Position numbers and translations under genes: made by a program. This document shows, in pieces, positions 46,945-57,345 of a DNA stretch of 64,000 nt. The notes beneath the pieces are model-generated. The model was not told the DNA's origin and ran no database searches. It was given only the letters and a program-made list of their open reading frames with translations. Numbering within the stretch: position 1 is the stretch's first letter; each line of letters starts with the position of its first letter. Source of the stretch: Chloranthus sessilifolius (lineage: Eukaryota > Streptophyta > Magnoliopsida > Chloranthales > Chloranthaceae); NCBI GenBank assembly GCA_021018995.1, contig CM037586.1:147974060-148038059 (forward strand), given 5' to 3'.

Positions 46945-46991
<47 letters not shown>

Positions 46992-47400
46992 TTAGGGAGC
47001 CGGTTAGGTCCTCCAATGGAGGACGGTGACCTTCCTCCAAGATCCACGTGGAGCTCCACGTGGCATTCAAAACACTTTGTGGGTGCCATGTGGAGCACAA
47101 GTGGACAGTTTAGATCAATATTAAAAAAAAAATATTTTTTTTTTAAATTTTAAATCCACAAGTCAAAGTTTGACAATTTTTATTGATCCACATTTCACGA
47201 TTCAAAATATACACGATGGAAATGAGTTTTTAATTTTTAATTTTTTCCAAAGATGATCTAAGCAATGCACCCAAGGTCCACGTGGCACCCAAAAAGTGTT
47301 TTGGGTGCCACATGGAGCTCTACATGTAAGGTTGGAGGACGGTAACCGTCCTCCCATAGAAGATGGAAGCCTTTTTCATATATATATATATATATATATA
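46930..47400. mobile_element. Foldback MITE with CCACGTGG words, inserted in TA repeats
   Basis: A (CA)n(TA)n run precedes GGTCCTCCAATGGAGGACGG at about 47010, and a (TA)n run follows GGAGGACGGTAACCGTCC at about 47335. The inner parts TCCACGTGGAGCTCCACGTGG and GTCCACGTGGCACCC pair across the centre. A remnant lies in the CACTA element at 39280-39370. Confidence 0.65.
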
Positions 47401-47683
47401 GTTCAACCGGGTTCAGCCAAATGAGAGCTCTAGTCCCAAATACTAGTCTTGAGGAATAATTTTGTAATTATGTGTGTTGATGTATTGTTGCAACCTCTTG
47501 TCTACTCCAAATCACGGATGTGATATAGCTTGCAGCTGATCACCACCATTTGATCTTCACATAATAGTACGATAAGCATCTTAAATTTTGGACTCGTAAG
47601 TCTTAACACTATGAAGTCGTGCGCTTCAGAGAAGGAATTAGAAAGTTGCGAGTTGTTTGGGGAACATAAAAGGCCCCAGCTAA
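47401..47683. other. Unassigned spacer
   Basis: No gene or clear repeat. Confidence 0.3.
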
Positions 47684-48457
47684 TGAACTAATTAATAGGG
47701 AATATCTTAAGGAGTATTTTGAATTTGAAAGATCTATGGGAGATCTTAATTGGTTGTATTTAACTCCATTTAAAGAGGCTCATCTCTATTAATAAAATAT
47801 ATAAAAACTCTTGTAATTTAATATTTTAAATTTCTTCCAGGTATCAAAGCCATGGTCTCCGATCTCACAATCAGGTCAACTATGGTCTTGCATTCTACTC
47901 ATCCTCCTCACTTTTTAATTAGCATCATTTTTTTTTTCAATAAAATTTGCGTCCTTCCTTTTTATTTCTACAAGCTCCCTTGGTCCATATATTCATGTTA
48001 TACGATTTTTTTTTTTTTTATATATTTAAGATATTTTCAATGAGAGTTTTCTTCAAGCCACATGATCTTGCATCATAAGCTTCTAAGAGAAATTATGACG
48101 GAAATGATCTAGTGAACCACCGACTCCGACAGACTCAACTAAGAACGGAATGTGATAGTGATGAATCTCTAAACAGACGATAACCACTAGCAAGCACGAT
48201 CGGACATTCCATTCTATTTCATAAAAAACTAATGTTTTAAGATCGATGGCTAAAATTCTATATAACCAATTGCACGTTCCATTTTCAAAGGAAAATGTGA
48301 TTATAAGAGGGTAATAGAGAATATCTTAGAAAGTATTTTGAATTTAAAAGATCTCTTAGAAATCTTAAGTGATTATATTCACCTCTATTTAAAGAGGCTT
48401 CTCTCCATTAATGAAATACAGTGAAACTATTGCAATGTATACTTTTAAATTTCTTCA
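47684..48457 (+). mobile_element. TRIM-like miniature LTR retrotransposon, 774 bp
   Basis: Two direct repeats of about 156-160 bp (47684-47839 and 48298-48457) start with TG and end with CTTC(C)A. Both contain GAATATCTTA, GTATTTTGAATTT and CATTTAAAGAGGC-like text. Directly after the first repeat is GGTATCAAAGCC (47840-47851), close to the initiator-Met primer site used by many plant LTR elements. A purine-rich AAGAGGG lies at the start of the second. CTAA flanks both ends as a possible target duplication. The inside (about 450 bp) has no long ORF. Confidence 0.65.
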
Positions 48458-48772
48458 CTAATCATGTGGTTTTTGAAAAGTTGGTTACCAATGATGTGGC
48501 GGTATATGGTTTCGGATCATTTGTTAGCAAAACTGAGGACAAACCTTGGATAGATGGCACATTTTTTCAAACGGTTACTGTGTACCATAAGGCAAGCAGC
48601 CCTAGCTAATCACACGGTTCTTGATACAATTGGGTCACTTTTTGAGATTTGTGCCTCGTGGGAACTTCCTGTTTGCTGTCAAATAGTGTGTCATGCTATA
48701 TAGATCTTTGATATAAAAGATTGGGACAAAGAAATGATCTTCATCGCATAAATTAAAAGAAAGCTTTCGGAA

Positions 48773-49645
48773 TCGACCACTACAGTTTCACATTTTCCAG
48801 CAGTGAATCTCTAGTTTCATCTTTTCCATAACTGAGGAGTTTGAAGCCAAGCCAAGTAAAAAAGTTGTAAATACCCCTAAGGTATGTAAAAGGTGATAAA
48901 ACCTTGAGTGATTCTAAACATCTTAGCGTCATTGATTGCTTTGAATCCAATGATAAAGATTATTTTTTGTCCTAATCTTCCACAGGCCATTAATCTTAAG
49001 ATCATGAGCGTACCATTAGACGATCCATTTTGCTAAAATGAGGGGTCAATAATGATGGGGAGCGATATTGCTTCGATTGAGGAGCATCAGCGGTCCTCTA
49101 GTGCTCCTTTTGGGGGGCGTTAATGCTTTTTTCGAGGAGCGTCAATGCTCCTCTAGCGCTCTTTTAAGGGAGTGTCAACACTCCTCTAAATGGGTGTCAG
49201 TGCTCTTGTAATGGGGTGTCAGCGCTCCTCTAAAAGGATATCAACGCTCTTCTTGAGGAGTGTCAGCTCTCTTCTAAAGGGGTGTCAACGCTCCTGAAGT
49301 GGGGTGTAAGCGCTCCTCTAAAGGGGCTCTACGTTATTAAGTAAAATGAACCATTTGATGATACGCTCATGATTTCAAGATCAATCTTATGGAAGATGAT
49401 GAAAAATGATCTCCATCATAGATTCAAAGCAATCAATGATGTTAAGGCGATTAGAAATGCCTAAAACACTAAGCTTGACTTTATTACCTTTTATAGACAT
49501 TGAGGGTAATTCTGTCATTTTATGTTTGGGAGTACTGACTCTGCTTTAAGCTGATCAGTTGTGGAGAAGGTGAAACTATAGGTCCACTGCTGAAAAAAGT
49601 AAATTAAAGTAAATTAAACTATAGTGATCGTTTAGGGAAATTTCC
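48773..49645. mobile_element. Foldback element with a minisatellite loop
   Basis: Arms of about 260 bases pair in reverse complement. The left arm has TTGATTGCTTTGAATC near 48939 and ATCATGAGCGTACC near 49002; the right arm has GATTCAAAGCAATCAA near 49420 and GATACGCTCATGAT near 49360. The loop is the GTGTCAGCGCTCC array. There is no ORF. It belongs to the same family as 50422-50745. Confidence 0.7.
49080..49325. repeat. Minisatellite GGGTGTCAGCGCTCCTCTAAA in the foldback loop
   Basis: About ten degenerate copies of a 22-25-bp unit with the core TGTCAGCGCTCCTCTAAAG. The AGCGCT centre is palindromic. Confidence 0.75.
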
Positions 49646-50092
49646 TTAAATTAAATATATCATTGAGTTTAGATAACCTTTGATCCGTTTGAATGGATGG
49701 TGGATCGTCTTTCGGCCCTATCTTTTGTACTATATATCTGGAGATTATTAGAGTCAAGTCATATAAAACACATACCGAATCCACATGGCAAGCAACTCAA
49801 AAGCGACCCAAGCGGGTAGGTGCTAGGGTCGAGTACCTAATACCAGCTCAGTTGATTATGTTGTGCTTCACGAAGCAACGCCATTAAAGCTTTCTTTACT
49901 CCTTCAGATCTCGGTAGTTACGTGAACATGCATTACAACTGGAGTAAGTTAACTGCAGGTCACATTCCGTGATTGTATAATTCCATTAGTTTTTATTTTC
50001 TCATCTATTGCTGGGTTACTAAGGGCAACTTCATTTCAACGTAATCTCTACTCCTTTAAGAGCAAGTACACTTTTTTTACTAATAAAGATGT
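49646..50092. other. Unassigned spacer
   Basis: No gene I can support; a short frame at 49693-49887 has no recognisable content. Confidence 0.3.
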
Positions 50093-50280
50093 ACATGGCA
50101 ACGATCAAATTTTCGGATTTCGTTTCGGTTTTGAATTGGACTGAAACCAAAATTTTGAACCGAAATTTCCGCCGAAAATTTCACTCCCATACAATATGAA
50201 CCGAAATTTGGGTTCTTGGTTTCATTTTGGTGGGGTCTAAAACTGAACATTTCGGCCGAAAGTTTGATCCATTGTATATG
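50093..50280. mobile_element. MITE of the CCGAAATTTCGG family
   Basis: The ends GATCAAATTTTCGG (left) and the inverse of CCGAAAGTTTGATCC (right) pair. The interior consists of ACCGAAATTT and TTTCGGTTTT words. The same family is split by the CACTA element. Confidence 0.6.
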
Positions 50281-50421
50281 GTATAAAATGAATGTTCACT
50301 TCATCTAAAAAAGATGATGTAAAATCAACTTTATGGGCTACTATTTATTTACATGGAAGTGAATGGCTTGTGTAATGTTGCACACTTACTATAATTGTGA
50401 CTTCACACCAACTCTTCGAGC

Positions 50422-50745
50422 CAGCATATATTGACCACCTCTGAATCAGATGATGGAGATCGTCTTTTGCCTCAATCTCTACACAGTGAATCTTTAGATC
50501 ATGGACGTACCATCAAACGGCCACTTTTTTATTTCACATGGCGCACATCCCAATAAGTGACCCTATAATCGTGTGGTACATATCACACTCAAAGAAGATT
50601 TTTGGGTCACTTTTTGGAATGTGTGCCACATGGGATAAAAAAGTGACCGTCTGATGGTAAGTCAATGATCCAAAGATGCATTGAGTGGAAGATTGGTCAG
50701 AGAAACAATCTCCATCGTTTGATTCCAAGGCGATCAATGGATGCC
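50422..50745. mobile_element. Foldback MITE, about 320 bp
   Basis: Arms of about 130-150 bases are near-perfect reverse complements: left GATGGAGATCGTC near 50453 and GGCCACTTTTTTATTTCACA near 50517; right TGGGATAAAAAAGTGACCG near 50632 and CAATCTCCATCG near 50708. GGGTCAC marks the centre on the right. No ORF. Confidence 0.75.
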
Positions 50746-51571
50746 GGCCAAAGGGGATGGGTTGATGTTGCAATTTCATTAGCGGTAAACAAAGCTAGGT
50801 ACCCATTTAATTTTAGGGCTTCTAACAAAACAACACCCTGTCCCATTTTTTATCACCAAAAAATCAAATGTCATTTTTTCTTCCAAAACAACGACCCCGC
50901 ATACCTGAAATAGGCAAATATACATATCAACCTACGTAGGGCACTGATCATTTTTAATGAATAATTACAATGCTGCCCTTGTCAATAAATTCTCATTTTT
51001 TTTTTCTTTGACTTTTTTTTATTAGGCATTCGACACATGCATGGAGAATGTGCATGAATACACGATCCCGTATTAGCCTATATGGGGCGCTTTTTCATAA
51101 TTAAAAAAAAATAATTCAGCCTTTTTTGTAATAAAAATATAAATGGGGCGCATTTTCATACTTTTCTCTTAATTGTAATTGGTACACCTTAAGTTCCAAT
51201 ATAAGGTGACCCTTACAAATTTTACCTACAATAAATGTTGTGAGCAATAGCATCGTAGGTAAAAAATATTGCAGGTAATATTTTGGGCACAAAACACAAG
51301 AAATTATAGAGAAAAGAACACACAAAATTATACTTTTTCTGGTAAAATGGGCTATTGCACGTAATATTCACATATTACTGTGAAATGAACGTCCCCTAAG
51401 TAAATTTTCACCTAGAATGAAAAATGTTTAGAGATTTACTTTTGCCATGAACGTTGACTACATGTCATCTCATAAAATTTGAAATCATGGAAGTCAAGAT
51501 TCTCCTATATCCAATGGGTGAAGATTTGGTTGAACACGAAATAAGGTTCAATTAGTTAGACCTGAAACATA
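50746..51571. other. Intergenic AT-rich DNA
   Basis: No gene seen. There are short duplicated phrases such as ATGGGGCGC with TTTTCATA near 51082 and 51143. Confidence 0.35.
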
Positions 51572-51705
51572 GATGCATGGTTCCGAAACCGAAACAATAA
51601 TGGTTTTATTTGTATTGGGTTGAAGATTTTGGCCAAAATTCAAAATTCAGTTACAATCCCCACCAAAATCGAAACGAAATCCGATTTTTTTATCCTTGCA
51701 CAAAC
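51572..51705. mobile_element. Degenerate MITE of the CCGAAATTTCGG family
   Basis: CATGGTTCCGAAACCGAAAC at the left and AAATCCGATTTTTTTATCC at the right resemble the ends of the units at 50093 and 29212/44072. Confidence 0.4.
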
Positions 51706-51759
51706 TTCTATGTTTATGTCACAAAGTCACACAAACGTGGACACCCATTGTAGACTAAC

Positions 51760-54221
51760 TCTTTTTTTTTTTTGATAAATCACGTTGAGGTTGTAGGGGC
51801 TTCACCCTTATCATAAAAAGAAAGGAAAACACATGAACATAGCCTCAGCAAAGGCTTCAGGAGCCAAGTGAGCCAGCAGCTCACCTAAGGCAACCTGGGA
51901 CTGAGCCGAGGAAGGATCCCCAAAAAAAAGAAATACAGAAAATTAGAAAAATAGAAATCTGGACGGTCACCCCTAGACACAAGGTTCCAATTCCTCATAC
52001 AATCCTAAATGGAGTACAGATGAAGTATACCCAGACTCTTAGCCCATTGCAGGGATTTGATCACGATCTGTTCAGATAAAGAAGAGATCATTAAGAGCTT
52101 GTTGTCCAAGATTCTGTTATTGCGTTCTTTCCAAAGCAACCAGAGAAAATTGAACAAAAGGAGACCCCAGATTCCTTTGACTCTGAGAGAATGCCTGGGA
52201 ATAAACCAAGATTCGACTAGCTCCGCAACCGAGAAAGGCAAGACCCAAGATATTCCGAACCATTGGAAAATAGAGTTCCAAATTTGAGAAGAGTAAGCAC
52301 AGTGAATGAATAAGTGGGCACTTTTTTCCAAATCCTTGAAGCATAACACATGTATGCTAGGAATTTGGAAACCTCCGCTTTGAAGGTTGTCCACTGTAAG
52401 AATTTTATCCATAATAGCGAGCCAAACGAAGGGGAAAGATCTGAGAGGAGCCTTGGATTTCCAAATCCACAACCATGGGAACCTTGGGGTGACAGCCGTG
52501 ATAAGAAAGCGGTAAAGGGATTTGACAGAAAATGAGCCTTCTTTACCAAGGGACCAAATCGGACGGTCTGACAAATTTGGACTAGGAAATAGAGTGGAAT
52601 CCAGCTCTTCCAGCAACTCTGCCAATTCTCGAATTTCAAAATTGTATAATCTGCGCGAAATCGGCACCTTCCAAAACCTATCTACTTGCTGGCTTGACAA
52701 TGCGACGTCCATTACTGAGGCATTCTTTGAGGTACCTACATCAAATATCAATTTGAATCGATTATGCATCAGAACTTTATACTTCCACACATCCTTCCAA
52801 AAAAGAGTATTTGCTCCGTTTCCCATGAAAATGCTAGCACCCAATCTGAAAATATTTTTCCTATCATTGATAGCTCTCCAGATGCCTGATCCTGATCTCC
52901 TAGGGGCCTCTTTGATCTCCCAAACACTGTTATCCGAATCATATTTAGCAGCTAGAAGTTGGCGCCACAGACTTTCCGGTTCAGTATGGATCCTCCATAA
53001 CCATTTAGCTAAAAGGGCATTATTGAAGTCTTTCAAACTGATAACTCCCAAACCACCGTTGGCTAAATTTCTACAAATAAGACGCCTATCGACCAGGTGC
53101 ACTTTGCCTTTCTCGTCGGTCCCTTGCCAAAGAAATTCCTATAAATTTTCTCTAATTTCCGTCTTACCCAAGCCAGACAAAGAAAGAGGGACTGATAAAA
53201 TACCGAGAGTGCCGATAATGTCGATCTAATGAGAGTGAGACGACCTGCTAATGAGAGATATTTCCTTTCCACCCATCTAACCGTTTAGTTGATCTATGAA
53301 GTAAAACTTGCCATAACATTTTACTAGGGAGACGGGGCCTGACTGGGAGGCTTAGGTATATGAAGGGAAGAGAGCCCGATTTGCAGCCCAAGCCACTAGC
53401 CAGAAAATCAACTATGTCTTGAACCCAGCCGATTCCAACTAAAAAAGATTTTGCTAAATTGACTTTAAGGCCATACTCCGATTGAAAGAGGAGCAGATTT
53501 TTTTTTACCATTATCAGTTCCTTCGGGCTTCCATCAACAAAAATGGCAATGTCGTTGGTATAGAGGACGTGGGATATAGGTAAGATGCCTCTAGCTATAT
53601 CGGAACCTTTAAACAACTTCAAATCTATAGCACGGTTGAGGAGAGCATGGAGGGCTTCCACAATAATGAGGAACAAGAAGGGGGATAAGGGATCCCCTTG
53701 GCGAAGCCCTTTCTCAACCGGGAAGAAGCCCTCGATCAATCCATTAACGATGACTGACATCCATAGTGAGGAAATGCAGCCCTTTATCCATCTTATCCAA
53801 CTGGGACCAAATCCCATCCAAGAAAGCATGTATAGTAAAAAATTCCAATCTACATTATCATAGGCTTTCTCAAGGTCGATTTTAAAAATGAAACCGTGTT
53901 TCTTTTTGCGGTGATAACTATCGACGCATTCGTTGGCAATAAAGACACTGTCTATAAGTTGACGTCCCTGAAGGAAAGCCGATTGAGTAGGAGAGATCAA
54001 GAGGGGAATGACTTTCTTGAACCTGTTGGCAAGAAATTTCGCTAAAATCTTGTACATGCCATTGATGAGGCCGATAGGTTTGAACGCATTCACATCAACA
54101 ATTCCGTCAGATAAGGGTCACATTCATATCACGGCTGATAATTCCCCTCTGATGGAATTCTTTAAAAACATCACATAGACCCCCTTTAATAACACTCCAA
54201 CTTTTCTTTTAGAAAGAGGGG
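51760..54221 (-). pseudogene. L1-type LINE ORF2 (reverse transcriptase and C-terminal zinc region), cut by the Sirevirus
   Basis: From 54221 down to about 53250 the minus strand encodes the RT: AFKPIGLINGMYKILAKFLA near 54085, FKIDLEKAYDNVDW near 53880, and KGLRQGDPLSPFLFLI near 53710. The catalytic box, usually xADD, reads YTNDIAIF near 53560, so the first Asp is Asn and the enzyme would be dead. From 53100 to 52005 follows the conserved C-terminal region (RFPWLWIWKSKAPLRSFPFV, FLWLLWKERNNR) to LHLYSI. A poly(A) tail appears as a T run at about 51762-51774. Frames shift near 53260 and 53090 and stops lie near 54110. At 54222 the LINE is interrupted by the LTR; its 5' part must lie beyond 64000. 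Confidence 0.9.
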
Positions 54222-54987
54222 TGAAATTCCTTCGATCTAAAGAATTTATCGGGTATTCGATTAATTCTGATTAATCTAGTGATTACATAATATTATGCCA
54301 ACAATCACCACAACACAAAGAAGTACGTGCAAACCCAATCTCTGGAAAAAACCACGGGACCTAAGTCCAGAAGCCAAATCCACTATGAAAACGAAAGATT
54401 ACAATGAGTTTGAATGATATACCGACAAATGTGCATGTCCTATCAAACCCCAATGCAAATCCACATCCCTCTGCGGGTCACCTCCATAGCTTCTGATTCG
54501 GATGCTTTTCTTTTTCGTTGATAATCACACAACGAACCACCTTAAATCCCACATGGTTATCAATCACTCACCCTAATCTCTAGGGATGACAAACACTCAA
54601 AACACTTTGAGCAAAACAAGTTAAATGAAGGTGAAGAAGAAGAAAGGTCTTTGAGTAAAAATCCTTTTTGTATACACACCCAAAAGATTCAAAGAGTGAA
54701 GAGGAATAAATATAGGGTTTTGGCTCAAGAAGGAAGAAGCTCTTGCTAGCTTTCTTAAACCCTAATTTTTCAAAATAAGGTCGCTACCAGTGTTGGAATA
54801 GCACACAAAAATAGCAAAAAATAGACTTGGTTTTAAAGGGTTTTTTCAACACAATTTTAAGGGCAGGTCAAAGGTAATGACTGATAACCTTGATTCACAA
54901 AGTAAGCCACATCCATCTTGGCACACACATATCCTAAGGGAGTTCTACATGGAGTTTGGAGTAGAGCGTGACAAATAGGTTCTTACA
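54222..54987 (-). repeat. 3' LTR of the Sirevirus element
   Basis: 766 bp, TG and CA ends, homologous to 63147-64000. Relative to the other LTR about 135 bases are missing near 54782, including a GC-rich hairpin, and an insertion near 63596 is absent. Confidence 0.92.
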
Positions 54988-55000
54988 ATCTCCCCCTTTG
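54988..55000 (-). other. Polypurine tract of the Sirevirus element
   Basis: The minus strand reads CAAAGGGGGAGAT directly before the 3' LTR. A second tract (TTTAGGGGGAGAT) lies at about 55120-55132. Repeated tracts of this form are a known feature of Sireviruses. Confidence 0.8.
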
Positions 55001-55613
55001 TCACATTCTACAACAAAATTGTGGTTACATCAAGATAATGACAATACATTAATTAGGCCCCACTAACTTATACATTGATCTATATGAGGAAAAGGAATAT
55101 ACAATAATACAGGGACACAAGATCTCCCCCTAAATCTATGCCTATCCTAAGCCAAAATGGGTCTTGAACTAACACCTGCAAAACAGATAAATACAACATC
55201 TTGCATCCAAAAGAATTGTCACCATACTATATGTAAACCAATCTAATTTTCTCTCCCTTTTTGTTAGAATGGACAAAGGGAGACATAAACACAAATCACT
55301 ACGGCACGACATGGCCCACCAAATCAATAAGATAAAGAAATTAACAGATCACATGCACCAAGTAAACAGAAATAATAGTACCATCAATTAGGTCTATAGG
55401 CCGCAATATCCAAGAGAAGGAAAAAAAATAATTACAAATCCACAATTCACGGGAATGACTTTCCCAATATCCAAAAGATCCAACTGACAAGAGTTAAGAA
55501 ATACTTCCCTGATCATGGGTTGGTGCACCACCTGTCCCAGCATCTCCCTCATCATCCGTAGCCATGCTGGCCCACAACTGATCAAACTCATCCACTAAAG
55601 TATCCACCAACGA
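55001..55613 (-). other. Non-coding region between env-position ORF and 3' LTR
   Basis: No ORF of note. It contains the second purine tract at about 55120 and AT-rich DNA. Confidence 0.6.
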
Positions 55614-56678
55614 TCACACAACACCCAATTCAGCTTGAATCACCCGAATAGACCGATCGACAGAGTCGAACCGAGTGATAACCAAGTTTTGAAAGTCAAG
55701 GGTTGAGAGAGCACAATCACGCACCGGAGCCGACGACGAGGCAACTGCGGCGGAAGAAGGGGCAGAAGGAGGAGGAATGACGGGCTCATTGTGATTCTTC
55801 CAAGTGGTCTCAAGAGTGTTAAGATAGGTTTTCAAGAAATCAGTGCATTGAAAGATGATAGGAGAATGAATCGGAACACTCATGAAGGAATTTAGAATTT
55901 TGGACACAGTGATGGGGAACGGGATGGGAGGCTGATCGCGTGGTTTGATGCACCGAGCACGAATCAACTGCCAAATGGTGGTGCATGCACAGACCGGACG
56001 ATCGATGTCGATCAATCATAAAAGATAAATTTCAGGGAGATGAACCTCATTCAGATTACCGATCTTCAGCCAGAGGGTGCCGAAAATCAGTATACGCATG
56101 ACATAAAAATGGCGTTTGAGGAACTTCGCAGGGATAGCAGGTTGAGGGTTGACATCGAGAAAGATACAAACATAATCAATAAGATCTTGCCATACGAACT
56201 CAGACGGCACGACGGGGGCAGTGGGGTCACGGGGAAAAAGAACCCCGTTAGGAGTGAGAGGGATTTCGAGAATTCGAGAAATAAGCGCGGGGGTGACCAT
56301 GACCTTCACGCCATTAACAAAAGACACCAACCATTTCTCATTGTTGGACGAAACACTAGACGCGGGATCGTAGTTGGCGTAGAAGAATGGAACTAACTCC
56401 TTATAAGCCGAACCACGAATGGAGAAGAGTGGGCCCCAACCACGAGAAAAAATCTTACCGTAGAAGGAGTATTCCTCAAGGCAACTAAGATTAAAGTATC
56501 TCTCCGTAGCAAATGGTTGGCCTTGAAGAAAGGTGAAGTTTTGCTTGGCATCCGTCGACCGAAAGAGATCTGAGGGCACGACACTAGAAGAAGAGCCCTC
56601 GGTCTTTTGCTTCTTTGGGGGAGCCATGCAAGAAGGAAAGGAAGAAAGAGAAAGGAGACAAGGAGAGGAGAAAGGCAA
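55614..56678 (-). pseudogene. Env-position ORF of the Sirevirus element, putative plant transposon protein, one stop
   Basis: One frame of about 354 codons, interrupted only by TGA at 56016-56018. The first Met gives a hydrophobic stretch (SSPCLLSLSSFPSC); the Met at 56627 (MAPPKKQKTEG, a nuclear-signal-like start) follows a pyrimidine-rich leader and is my preferred start. The middle (FSIRGSAYKELVPFFYANYD, then GVKVMVTPALISRILEIPL) resembles the putative plant transposon protein family (Transposase_32-like), and the C-terminus has a heptad-like segment (FDSVDRSIRVIQAELG). ORF 1 of element A has the same layout. No transmembrane segment is convincing. Function unknown. Confidence 0.75.
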
Positions 56679-56727
56679 GGAAGTAAGACAGAGGAGGAAG
56701 GAAGGAAGGAGACGAAAAAAAGAAATT

Positions 56728-56740
56728 GTTTAAAAACCAA
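56728..56740 (-). promoter_or_regulatory. TATA-like box before the env-position ORF
   Basis: The minus strand reads GGTTTTTAAACAA about 100 bases upstream of the preferred start and just downstream of the GC-rich array, followed by a CT-rich leader (CTCCTTCCTTCC). The arrangement mirrors that of the accessory ORFs of element A. Confidence 0.35.
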
Positions 56741-56751
56741 CAACCGAGGCC

Positions 56752-57345
56752 CACGGCGCGCTGTGAACCATATGACAGTGCGCCGTCATGAATGGAGTCA
56801 CTACTCCCGCCGAAAAACAGTTCGAAAAACGGTCTCGAAAATAGAAACCGTCGCTAGTGGCATGCCGTGAAGAGGCCCACGACGCGCTGCCAGGCTGGCA
56901 ACGCCAATCCACCAGGAGAAATGCCTTGGACACGCAAAGCAACGGAACGTAACAGCGCACTGTCATAGGGGAGAGAAGATAGACAGGTGAAAAAAATAAG
57001 GCACAATAACGGCGCGCTGTGGACAATCCATGGCGCGCTGTCGGGAAAAACACTTCAAACCTACAGCGCGCCGCCATAGAGACCACAAAAACACGCCGTC
57101 GAAGGAGGGAAAAAGCAGAATGAATGACGAAAGAGCGATCACTCAATATAGACAGGAAAAAAAATACAGGGCACATTAAACAACGGCGGCGCGCTGCAAA
57201 AAACCAACGGCACGCCGTCATGGGGAAAAACAAGATTAAGTAAATGCAGCCGCAACGCGTTGTGTCAGATCCACATCGCGTCGTTAATGTAGTTGACAAA
57301 GAAATAGCTAGAATTAGAAAATCATGGCAGCGCGCTGTCAACCTT
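56752..57345. repeat. Array of GC-rich GGCGCGCTGT words and hairpins
   Basis: At least nine copies of a word close to ACGGCGCGCTGT or its inverse occur over 600 bases, in otherwise AT-rich DNA: near 56753, 56777, 56870, 56958, 57013, 57033, 57064, 57188, 57206 and 57330. Some form hairpins, for example ACGGCGCGCTGT with ACAGTGCGCCGT at 56753-56786, separated by 10 bases. It lies directly upstream of the env-position ORF on the minus strand. The open frame over it is low in content and I reject it as a gene. Confidence 0.75.

Noticed and set aside
46853-47153. Frames over the CA and TA repeats near 46950
   Set aside because: They are simple-repeat translations inside a MITE.
52522-53229. 235-codon frame on the + strand
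   Set aside because: It is antisense to the LINE C-terminal region, which has clear family motifs on the minus strand.
56730-57341. 203-codon frame on the minus strand over the GC-rich array
   Set aside because: Composition follows the repeated GGCGCGC words (Ala/Arg/Cys-rich), and no domain is seen.
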